The position numbers and the translations under genes were made by a program. Below the pieces are notes generated by a model that saw only the letters and a list, made by a program, of their open reading frames with translations, had not been told where the DNA came from and ran no database searches. DNA of 23,460 bases from positions 1 through 23,460 of IMG/VR virus record IMGVR_UViG_3300042295_001137; one strand, written 5' to 3'. Below, one piece after another: positions 14,385 to 20,806 of this stretch. Positions within the stretch are counted from its first letter, which is position 1; each line of letters starts with the position of its first letter. The DNA is from a virus.

Positions 14385-14956
14385 CCACAATCAAACCCAT
14401 TGGCGAACGTATTGCCATCATCAATACTGAAGAGGCCTACGAAGGAAAGCTTGCCCTTCCAGAAAGCCGTTCCAAGACTCATGTCCACGGAAAGTGTGTG
14501 GCGGTGGGTTCTGGTAAGTATCCAGACGGCACTGTCAAGGAGATCTATGCCAAGGTTGGTGAGGTCTACATCTATCAGATTGATGGCTCCCAGCAAGTCA
14601 ATGCGTCATTTAAGATCGACAATGAACTGGTCTTGCTGTTGCATCAGGCTGACATGATCTGTCGTCTAAACGATAAGACCGTCACGTTTGATTCTATCGA
14701 TATGATGGGTCACTGGCTTCTTGTTGAACCCAGCTTTAAGTCTGAGAGCACCATCATCATTCCTGATACTTCCAAAGATTCTCAGCATGAGCTTCATCAT
14801 TTCAAGTTGGCTAAGAAAGGTTCACAAGCAGATATCGAAGCTAACATCGGCGATGAGATTTTCCCTGCTCGTGGCCGTCTAACACCCCTGAACATTGACG
14901 GCAAGACGTACTGCTTCATCCAGGACAACTTTATCTATGGTCACCTTCAGAGTTGA
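14381..14956 (+). CDS. Tandem GroES-like (Cpn10) co-chaperonin
   Basis: 191 aa containing two Cpn10-like domains. Domain 1 (1-95): IKPIGERIAIIN, a short mobile-loop region EEAYEGKLALPES, GKCVAVGSGKYPDGTVKE, KVGEVYIYQ and FKIDNELVLLL, all matching the GroES order. Domain 2 (107-190): GHWLLVEPSFKSESTIIIP, ANIGDEIFPARG, YCFIQDNFIYGHL. Each loop region keeps a hydrophobic tripeptide (LAL, III) where GroES has IVL, the contact to GroEL. T4 gp31 is a single-domain phage co-chaperonin used with host GroEL to fold the capsid protein; a double-domain form recalls chloroplast Cpn20. No GroEL is present in the window, so host GroEL would be the partner. It is coupled to the primase gene and followed by a terminator. 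Confidence 0.85.
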   Translation: MTTIKPIGERIAIINTEEAYEGKLALPESRSKTHVHGKCVAVGSGKYPDGTVKEIYAKVGEVYIYQIDGSQQVNASFKIDNELVLLLHQADMICRLNDKTVTFDSIDMMGHWLLVEPSFKSESTIIIPDTSKDSQHELHHFKLAKKGSQADIEANIGDEIFPARGRLTPLNIDGKTYCFIQDNFIYGHLQS

Positions 14957-14975
14957 TCCTGCCACATAGACAAAA

Positions 14976-15005
14976 AAGACGGCCTGCATTTCTGCAGGCC
15001 GTTTT
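14976..15005. terminator. Bidirectional intrinsic terminator
   Basis: Perfect 10-bp stem ACGGCCTGCA (14979-14988) with its complement at 14993-15002, extended by an A-tract before and T-tract after, around a TTTC loop (GAAA on the minus strand). It separates the co-chaperonin gene and the convergent virion gene ending at 15020. It has the same loop as the terminator at 2368-2401. Confidence 0.93.
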
Positions 15006-15019
15006 GCTGTGGTAATGGC

Positions 15020-15529
15020 TTAGACGCCACCGCCACCGGACGTGCCACCGTAGCCGTCCGAAGCAGGCGAGGTGCCATTCGGAGCATCCGGAGGATTGCC
15101 CCAGTACTTGCCGATGACTGGATCATTGAAGATCGCATCATAGCCCCAACCGCGCTTGCCGGCGTTGACAATGTCAACCTGAGCGCCGCGCAGATCGCCC
15201 TTGTTACGCAGCACAGTGGACACGTTGGCCGTGACCGACTTAGCAGCACCAGCACTATCAACACCAGAACCGAAGAAGCCGAACTTCTTAGCGAGGATGT
15301 TGTAGCTAAGGGTCTTTACACCCTTAGGCTTAATGGTGACAGCTGAGCCAATGTTGGTGAAACCACTGGCAGTGAGCGTCGAAGCAACCTTGGCTTGGAA
15401 ATACAGATCGTAATCTGAAGTGTTCTCGATGATAAGATCGAGATTTCCAAGGCGCTCGTTAGCGTACTGCAAGTAGCCGTTGCAACGTGTGATGTCCGTT
15501 CCAAAACTTACTTGACTGACTTGATTCAT
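15020..15529 (-). CDS. Probable abundant virion protein, beta-rich with Gly-rich tail, 169 aa
   Basis: Begins MNQVSQVSFGTDITRCNGYL, with a beta-sandwich-like core (LDLIIENTSDYDLYFQAKV, SAVTIKPKGVKTLSYNI). The tail is flexible and Pro/Gly-rich (WGNPPDAPNGTSPASDG, then GGTSGGGGV). The gene is visibly richer in G+C, with more C/G-ending codons than its neighbours. It has its own ~100-bp leader with a hairpin and ends at a strong terminator, all suggesting high expression. A head decoration or other high-copy structural protein is the best guess. Codon bias could instead reflect recent acquisition. No Shine-Dalgarno; the leader before the ATG is A-rich (CCCACAAAAAC). Confidence 0.72.
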   Translation of the reverse strand: MNQVSQVSFGTDITRCNGYLQYANERLGNLDLIIENTSDYDLYFQAKVASTLTASGFTNIGSAVTIKPKGVKTLSYNILAKKFGFFGSGVDSAGAAKSVTANVSTVLRNKGDLRGAQVDIVNAGKRGWGYDAIFNDPVIGKYWGNPPDAPNGTSPASDGYGGTSGGGGV

Positions 15530-15543
15530 GTTTTTGTGGGTTT

Positions 15544-15559
15544 AGGTTCACTCGAACCT
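15544..15559 (-). promoter_or_regulatory. Leader hairpin upstream of the 169-aa virion gene
   Basis: Perfect inverted repeat AGGTTC/GAACCT with a 4-nt loop, 14 nt before ATG 15529 in a 104-bp noncoding leader. It is not followed by a T-tract in the minus direction, so it is unlikely to end transcription of the nuclease gene. It may be an operator or a 5'-UTR structure that stabilises the message or sets ribosome access. I saw no convincing promoter in the rest of 15530-15633. Confidence 0.45.
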
Positions 15560-15633
15560 GTTTAACTTACGGTATAAACACACTATTTCGGAATGACTAC
15601 TTCCAACATGATTCAAGATCAATCTTCTAGACC

Positions 15634-16686
15634 TTATTGGGCCATCAATTCTTGGCCGAAGGTCAACAGGTCTTCTTGTGGAATGTCTAGGCCCTTCTTA
15701 CTTGGTGGGTTATTTTCTAAGTAGGCCTTCATTAAGTTTTGCACGTCAAACACAACCTCCTTCTGGGACGTCTCAACATTGGGCTTATTGGTGGCTGACT
15801 CGATGTAGTCATAAACTGGAACAGCCCTGTGTGATAGTGGGTGGCCATAGAATCGTTGGGCCTCCTCAAAGGACTTCATTCTAACTTCAAACCTGTCCTC
15901 TGAGTCCTCTCTAACAGTGGCTTCAAATTGGGCCAAGGTATGCCGCCTATACTGTGGCATCTTGGTATCTACCAGTTGGGCTTTTCCACTTTTTGTGTCA
16001 AGGACCATCACATACTTCGTATCATTCATCTCACCGAAGTCTTGTTGGAATGGTGAGCCAACATAGAAGCACCCTGGCTTTAACTCTTGGAATTTGTGAA
16101 TGTGACCAAAAAAGGCTGCATCGACCTTTGGAATATCATCATTGGCCAGACCATCTTGAAGTGTAACACCATGGGCGGTGGCTCCTTGAATTGAGAAGTG
16201 TCCAAGAAGTATAACCTTCCTACCGCCAGCTTTTTCTTGTGCTTTCTTGACTGTTTCAATGACGATCTTCTTTAGCTCTTCCTCATTGTCAATGTATGAG
16301 ACACACGCAAAGACAGCTTCACACCCTGGGAAATCAATCACTTCATGGGATTTAACCACTTTGAAGATGTTGTTGTACATCACACCAGGGTGAACCTCAG
16401 TGCTCCTCAACCATTGCTCATGGTTGCCCATGAGTTTTATATTTTTGCCTTTGAAAGAAGACAGCGGCGTAAGGACAGAATGTATAGTGGGAATGGGAAT
16501 AGCCTGTCTGTCATCTGTGGTGTCACCAAGATCAATCAGGCCATCACACTTGTGTGTGTCATAGGTTTCCTTGAGAAAGTCCATGATCCTGTTGACACGC
16601 CATCTTTGCAATGGCATGGTTGGATCATTGAAACACCTCTCATGGCCGTCAGAGGCCTGGAGATCACCATAGATTAGAAATCGCAT
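15634..16686 (-). CDS. gp47: Recombination endonuclease subunit, gp47/SbcD/Mre11-type
   Basis: 350-aa calcineurin-like metallophosphoesterase. Motifs in order: YGDLQAS (D8), DLGDTTDDR (D55), GNHEQW (N88, H89), LGHFSIQ (H163) and FFGHIHKF (H195, H197). With a gp46/SbcC partner it processes DNA ends for recombination-dependent replication; the partner is not in this window. The usual His of motif I (D-x-H) is Gln10, a substitution that could alter nuclease activity. The start overlaps the stop of the Nudix-like gene in an ATGA, so the two are coupled. The C-terminal ~120 residues are the capping domain. Confidence 0.9.
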   Translation of the reverse strand: MRFLIYGDLQASDGHERCFNDPTMPLQRWRVNRIMDFLKETYDTHKCDGLIDLGDTTDDRQAIPIPTIHSVLTPLSSFKGKNIKLMGNHEQWLRSTEVHPGVMYNNIFKVVKSHEVIDFPGCEAVFACVSYIDNEEELKKIVIETVKKAQEKAGGRKVILLGHFSIQGATAHGVTLQDGLANDDIPKVDAAFFGHIHKFQELKPGCFYVGSPFQQDFGEMNDTKYVMVLDTKSGKAQLVDTKMPQYRRHTLAQFEATVREDSEDRFEVRMKSFEEAQRFYGHPLSHRAVPVYDYIESATNKPNVETSQKEVVFDVQNLMKAYLENNPPSKKGLDIPQEDLLTFGQELMAQ

Positions 16687-17195
16687 CAGAGCAACCTTAC
16701 AATTGATTTTCGAATGGAACTAGCATTCTCTTGGATGAATGGACCCAATTGTGGCGCCCAGTCAAGACCAAGTATCTCAGTGAGTTGAGTGTAGTGAGCT
16801 TTTCTGATCTCTGGATGCTTATCCGGTTCCTTGTTCACTATTGTGTCCAAAGTCTTTACAGGCATGACAAGCACAGCAATGACCCAGTGCCACTTGTCTA
16901 TGGCTGCTATGTTCTCATAGACACCAATGATCTTACCTCTGGTTGGATCTGCTTCAAGATTCAGCTCCTCACCCAGTTCCACTGCAAACTGTTGAGCCAG
17001 AGTAAAACCACATTCGTGCAACCCAGATGGCAATGACCAGCAGTTCTTTGCAGAACGGACATTGGGACCACGATAGATGAGTGGAAAATTACCTTGAGGA
17101 TCTACAGCAAAGCCAGAGGTGGTAACATATGGAGCTGGTGTTGGCAGATCCTCACATGTGCGCCATTTCCACTCAGCCTTAATGGGTTCAATCAC
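16686..17195 (-). CDS. Nudix-like hydrolase with degenerate Nudix box
   Basis: 169 aa. The N-terminus and core fit the Nudix fold (TTSGFAVDPQGNFPLIYRG, then CWSLPSGLHECG). The box runs from G58 to L80 (FAVELGEELNL). It keeps G58, E73 and the metal-binding E76/E77. It lacks the first Glu (F64), the Arg (V72) and the second Gly (N79) of G-x5-E-x7-REUxEExGU. It could hydrolyse a nucleoside diphosphate derivative with altered specificity or be catalytically weak. The start is GTG 17195, 24 bp from the divergent GTG 17220, and the gene is coupled to the gp47-like nuclease. Fold assignment is good; the substrate is unknown. Confidence 0.75.
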   Translation of the reverse strand: MIEPIKAEWKWRTCEDLPTPAPYVTTSGFAVDPQGNFPLIYRGPNVRSAKNCWSLPSGLHECGFTLAQQFAVELGEELNLEADPTRGKIIGVYENIAAIDKWHWVIAVLVMPVKTLDTIVNKEPDKHPEIRKAHYTQLTEILGLDWAPQLGPFIQENASSIRKSIVRLL

Positions 17196-17219
17196 AAATT
17201 CAAGAACTGTACTTAAGCC
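17196..17219. promoter_or_regulatory. 24-bp spacer between divergent GTG starts
   Basis: Both flanking genes start with GTG. The spacer ends GTACTTAAGCC right before GTG 17220, almost the same as the leader of the gene starting at 10462 on the other strand. CTTAAG is itself palindromic. No Shine-Dalgarno is present. Confidence 0.35.
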
Positions 17220-17585
17220 GTGACAATTGATCGAATTTTACAATTTCTGATGGAAGACACTGCTAGTGAGGTTTTGGACGAAAAGGCCAAAGCCTACATG
17301 GACCGTCTTCTGTTGAGACTCATGACATCTCCTGCCTTGATGTCATTTCTTGAGGCCACTCAGATTCTTAAGGAAGGAAATGACTACGTTGTCGAACTGC
17401 TCTTCAGAAAAGTGCCTGAAGAGCAAGTGGATGTGATCAAGGCTTTTATTGCTGAGCCAAACACTTCATTCTCTTTTGAGCAGAAAGGCCAGACTCACTT
17501 TGCTTTTAGAGTCAAACTAAATCCACAAGACCTGGATGGATCGGACGATTCCGAGCAGGGTCCAACAACTGGTGTTCCGGTGTGA
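17220..17585 (+). CDS. Hypothetical protein, 121 aa
   Basis: Starts at GTG 17220 (MTIDRILQFLMEDTASEV); an in-frame ATG at Met11 (17250) is an alternative. Helical N-terminal half (KAKAYMDRLLLRLMTSPALM), then a short alpha/beta part (NDYVVELLFRKVPEEQVDVIK, THFAFRVKLNPQDL) and a disordered acidic tail. No motif recognised. Its last 74 nt overlap the convergent 91-aa gene. It is followed by the portal gene on the same strand after the small minus-strand gene, so a head or packaging role is possible, but this rests on position alone. Confidence 0.68.
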   Translation: MTIDRILQFLMEDTASEVLDEKAKAYMDRLLLRLMTSPALMSFLEATQILKEGNDYVVELLFRKVPEEQVDVIKAFIAEPNTSFSFEQKGQTHFAFRVKLNPQDLDGSDDSEQGPTTGVPV

Positions 17586-17787
17586 TGTACACCAGCCGAC
17601 CCATGAGAAAGTCCTTGACAATCTTACGGCTCACATGCCCACGTGACTTGACGCTCTTAATCCCAAGATCTTGCACAGCCTTATCTAAGTCAACGCAGTC
17701 ATTCTTTTCTAATCTAAAGGCAATAACTTCTTCTTTTCCTGGCGTCTTAACCTTACTACGAATGTTTTGGTTACCTTGTTCTGTCAT
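17512..17787 (-). CDS. Possible ribbon-helix-helix-type small protein, 91 aa
   Basis: Basic protein with EEVIAFRLEKNDCVDLDKAV, then SVKSRGHVSRKIVKDFLMGRL: a beta-like strand followed by two short helices, the order of Arc/CopG-type DNA-binding proteins, although no family match was computed. If right, it would bind DNA as a dimer, perhaps as a repressor. It lies alone on the minus strand between + strand genes, overlapping the end of the 121-aa gene by 74 nt. The leader reads CTCTTAACC before the ATG, again with a CTTA element, and no Shine-Dalgarno. Confidence 0.6.
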   Translation of the reverse strand: MTEQGNQNIRSKVKTPGKEEVIAFRLEKNDCVDLDKAVQDLGIKSVKSRGHVSRKIVKDFLMGRLVYITPEHQLLDPARNRPIHPGLVDLV

Positions 17788-17826
17788 GGTTAAGAGAACA
17801 TACTCTACCTTAGTTTACAAGAACAT
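17788..17826. promoter_or_regulatory. 39-bp spacer before the portal gene
   Basis: Divergent spacer between the 91-aa gene and the portal. It has a CTTA-type element 3 nt before the minus-strand ATG and another (CCTTAG, about 17808-17813) 14 nt before the portal ATG. It probably holds the promoter for the 17827-22137 structural operon, but no canonical promoter is clear. Confidence 0.3.
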
Positions 17827-19806
17827 ATGAAATTTAGCACCATAGGGACAGAATTGCTGAGACGGATGGGCTTTATTGGCTCGGGAGACCCGGTCAGCTC
17901 GATCATTCCTCGTGCAAATACCGCGTCAGCTGGCCAGGAGCTGACAGACGACTTCATGGACGCCAGTCGCGTGGCCAATCCAGATACCTGGATGAAGTAC
18001 GCGACAATCATGAAGCGTCCCACATCCATGGATCAAGTACTTGATCTTTGGGAGGAAATGGGAACCTGGGACATGATGGCAGCGGCTCTGACTGAGTTAG
18101 TTGAGGAAGCCACCCAACGTGATCCAATCAACCCTGGAACACTTTGGTTTGAATGCAATGATGCTGAGTTTGAAGACGATCTCAACGAGATGCTTGACCT
18201 CATTGGGGTTGAAGACATTCTCAATTCTCAAGTTTGGTACCTGGCTGCTCTTGGAAACCACTATGAGAAGATTGAGTATGCTCAAGGTGAAGGCGTCTTG
18301 GGTCTGCACTTCATCCATCCAAAGGCTGTCCGTCGTTACTGGTTAGAGAAAAATCGCCAATGCATTGGCTTCAAGTGGTCAGATCGTAAGCCACGGGCCA
18401 ACGATATTTTTGTGGCCGCTGACGGCACGACAGAGATTCCACGTGCTTCCATTGCTGCGACACAAGGACGCAGTGAAGACCTTTGGTACCCGTGGGACAT
18501 GCTACACATGCGTCGTATGTTCCGCATGCGTACATCTGAATATGGTGAGGCCATCTATGATGAAGCTCAAGGAATTTACAAGAAGCTTCGCATGGCGGTG
18601 GACCAGATGGTTGTGCACAGAGCTCAGGTTCAGCCTGATCGTTATGTGATCAACATCGACGTACAAGAACAAGCCCCTGCTGACCAAATGCGTACGGTTC
18701 AGCGGTGGAAGCAAATGCTTCGTAGCAAGCAGTCATTTGGACGGGGTGACACAGACAGCATGTCGGCTCCCACTGATTTCAAGAGCTTTTACAACCCATG
18801 GGCTCTTGATTCAGTCTTGTGGGTTGCAATGCCCAAGGGGTTTCAGCACACCATCACAAAACTCGCAGGCACTGCCAATGTGCCTGATGTCTATGACATT
18901 GAGTTGTTGACTGACCTTTTCTATTCCATTATTGGCATGCCAAAAAGTTGGTTTGGCATTGGTGATTCTGGTGGTGGAGGTGCACCCTCTGGAAAATCAC
19001 TTCTAGCCCAAGACATTCGCTTCCTTCGCAAGGTAAGGTCCATTCGTAAGCCCATTCTTTCCCAGTACACTTGGTTGGGAAATTTCCACGCTATTCTTAA
19101 GGGCAAGACCAACCTTGATTCACTCAACATTCAAGCCAAGATGGCTGACATTGGTGGGTTGGAAGACCAGATGAAGTTGGACTTGTTATCCACTCAGGCG
19201 GATATTCTCAGCAAGTTGGCTGACGTCATGGCCGCTTATAACTTGCCGAAAGAAGCCTGGGTTGAACTTATATTCAAGCGTTACCTACGTTTGCCTGACA
19301 ATGTTGTCAATGTCTTTATGACGGCCTTGCCCTCACCGATGGAAGCACCCGCTTTCGAAGCTAAGGGCAACCCAGATAATCTGAAGAGGATTTTTGAGAC
19401 CATTCAGTCACGCCTTGACCCTGAAAAGAGCCAGATCATGATGAAGATCAAGTCAATCGTGGAAGCCTCTCATCTGGATAATCACGCCAAGAAAAAGTAC
19501 CGCAGAGCCTCTGACGTGCTGTCTGTTCCTCGTATTCGTGAGGGTGACGGTATCATGATTGGCGGTGAAGGAAGAATGATTGCTGGCAATGGCTTCGAGG
19601 TAAGCAAGGAGGCATTGGACGGGCCCAAGGACGGGCCCAAGAAACCTCTTAATGAGAACCAGAGGACCAAGATGACGCCACTCTTTATCAAAGAGTCCAC
19701 AGAAAAGCCACAGGCGCAAGCACAGGATCAGGGTCCAAAGCCAATATTTGAATCGGATAAAGACAACGAGCCTGCTTGGCGTAAGTATACTCGACTGAAC
19801 AAATGA
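17827..19806 (+). CDS. gp20: Portal protein
   Basis: 659-aa portal of the T4 gp20 type, which forms the dodecameric ring at the capsid vertex, nucleates head assembly and docks the terminase. The N-terminal region has the portal-type WEEMGTWDMMAAALTELVEE with PGTLWFEC, then IHPKAVRRYWLEKN and YDIELLTDLFYSIIGMPKSW (crown/wing), then IRFLRKVRSIRKPILSQY (stem). The C-terminus is long, charged and probably disordered (QAQAQDQGPKPIFESDK), with a short DGPK repeat. It starts the + strand structural operon and overlaps the next gene in an ATGA. No Shine-Dalgarno precedes ATG 17827. Confidence 0.9.
   Translation: MKFSTIGTELLRRMGFIGSGDPVSSIIPRANTASAGQELTDDFMDASRVANPDTWMKYATIMKRPTSMDQVLDLWEEMGTWDMMAAALTELVEEATQRDPINPGTLWFECNDAEFEDDLNEMLDLIGVEDILNSQVWYLAALGNHYEKIEYAQGEGVLGLHFIHPKAVRRYWLEKNRQCIGFKWSDRKPRANDIFVAADGTTEIPRASIAATQGRSEDLWYPWDMLHMRRMFRMRTSEYGEAIYDEAQGIYKKLRMAVDQMVVHRAQVQPDRYVINIDVQEQAPADQMRTVQRWKQMLRSKQSFGRGDTDSMSAPTDFKSFYNPWALDSVLWVAMPKGFQHTITKLAGTANVPDVYDIELLTDLFYSIIGMPKSWFGIGDSGGGGAPSGKSLLAQDIRFLRKVRSIRKPILSQYTWLGNFHAILKGKTNLDSLNIQAKMADIGGLEDQMKLDLLSTQADILSKLADVMAAYNLPKEAWVELIFKRYLRLPDNVVNVFMTALPSPMEAPAFEAKGNPDNLKRIFETIQSRLDPEKSQIMMKIKSIVEASHLDNHAKKKYRRASDVLSVPRIREGDGIMIGGEGRMIAGNGFEVSKEALDGPKDGPKKPLNENQRTKMTPLFIKESTEKPQAQAQDQGPKPIFESDKDNEPAWRKYTRLNK
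19618..19641 (+). repeat. Tandem 12-bp direct repeat in the portal gene
   Basis: Two exact copies of GACGGGCCCAAG encoding DGPK twice in the flexible C-terminal tail. This is a small in-frame duplication, probably tolerated because the region is disordered. Confidence 0.85.
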
Positions 19807-20474
19807 CGACAACGACAAGTCATACACTGAAGAGCCAAACAGTATCAGTCTCAGTGACACTCACTGAGACTGATCCAGCTCTCACGTATTTGACTGGCAC
19901 TATTCAGTGGGGTGATGGAACCACCACTGAGATCCCTTCAGCTCTTAAGTCCAGCAATGTTGTGACTGGCACTTACAGCCACACCTATGCCAATAAGGGC
20001 TTCTACGTCATCAAGGTCTTGGGTAGAAATTTCAAGTCACCCACTCCAACGACTGACTTGAATGTCATCTACCTGGACGTGGGCTCAGCAGTGGTTGTGG
20101 CAGTAAACCGTGGGTTTCTGCGTGGTCCAATATTGCCAGATAACGCCTCTGTTGGTCGATGGATACTAAATGGAGGTTCAGACATCCAAGTCATATCTTC
20201 TGACTTGCGCAATCTGTTGCTCACACAGAAAGGTGAGCGTCTGATGAATCCTGACTTTGGCACACAGATTAGCAAGTTGGTTTTTGAACTAGACTCTTCT
20301 GTTCTTGAAGCTCAGGTGCAACAAGAAGTGAATCAAGCCATTGCAAAATTTGAACCAAGAGTCAGTGTGATATCCATAACCACTGAGAGACAGCCAAACC
20401 AACGTCAAATAAACGTTGCAATACAGGTTCAAGCCCTCAATCAGTTTTTGACTTTAGGCCTTAGTTACTCATGA
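19803..20474 (+). CDS. PKD-domain / gp25-type baseplate wedge fusion
   Basis: 223 aa in two parts. Residues ~15-92 form a PKD-type Ig-like domain: TGTIQWGDGTTTE, then GTYSHTYANKGFYVIKVLGR, with the WGDG and SHTY...G signals of the family. Residues ~128-220 match the gp25/GPW baseplate wedge family: VISSDLRNLLLTQKGERLMN, PDFGTQISKLVFELDS, then ITTERQPNQRQINVAIQVQ. gp25 is a small (~130 aa) conserved wedge protein that contacts the sheath initiation complex; here it carries an extra N-terminal domain that may bind sugars or strengthen the wedge. It is coupled to both neighbours by ATGA overlaps. A baseplate role is well supported by the C-terminal part. Confidence 0.82.
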   Translation: MTTTTSHTLKSQTVSVSVTLTETDPALTYLTGTIQWGDGTTTEIPSALKSSNVVTGTYSHTYANKGFYVIKVLGRNFKSPTPTTDLNVIYLDVGSAVVVAVNRGFLRGPILPDNASVGRWILNGGSDIQVISSDLRNLLLTQKGERLMNPDFGTQISKLVFELDSSVLEAQVQQEVNQAIAKFEPRVSVISITTERQPNQRQINVAIQVQALNQFLTLGLSYS

Positions 20475-20806
20475 CTAAAAAGTCCAAATCTATCACGAAG
20501 GCCAAGATAATTCGCAGGTTCATGGAAGACTGCGAGTTGTCCTACGTTGATGCCAACAAGGTTCATGACTGTCTTGTTGGACTTGTGGAGGAAGCCGTCA
20601 TAAACCTTAGCAAAGTTAATCTTGGACATGTGGGTTCTATCACGCCCAAGATAATTAAAGGCAAATCAGTGTCGATGAATTTTAAGCGTTCAAAACAAGG
20701 TGTTGAAAAGGTACAGCGATACTTTTTCTTGGATGAACGCGTTCGCTTTCACCTCAAACTCTACAAGTCCTTTTCGGACAAGGTCGAGTACAACTACAAG
20801 CCATGA
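20471..20806 (+). CDS. HU/IHF-like DNA-binding protein
   Basis: 111 aa resembling the HU/IHF family: ITKAKIIRRFMEDCELSYVD, AVINLSKVNLGHVGSITPKI. The helical N-terminus and the beta turn with GHVGS followed by a basic arm (KGKSVSMNFKRSKQGVEK) match the order of HU dimers, but the conserved arm proline/aromatic pattern is not clearly present. HU-like proteins bend or package DNA. It sits between wedge and fibre genes and is coupled to both by ATGA overlaps, an unexpected neighbourhood that could mean a virion-associated role. The match is by eye only. Confidence 0.55.
   Translation: MTKKSKSITKAKIIRRFMEDCELSYVDANKVHDCLVGLVEEAVINLSKVNLGHVGSITPKIIKGKSVSMNFKRSKQGVEKVQRYFFLDERVRFHLKLYKSFSDKVEYNYKP

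Noticed and set aside
15544-15559. Intrinsic terminator for the gp47-like gene
   Set aside because: The 6-bp hairpin is short and is followed on the minus strand by AAACCCAC rather than a T-tract, so a leader structure is more likely.
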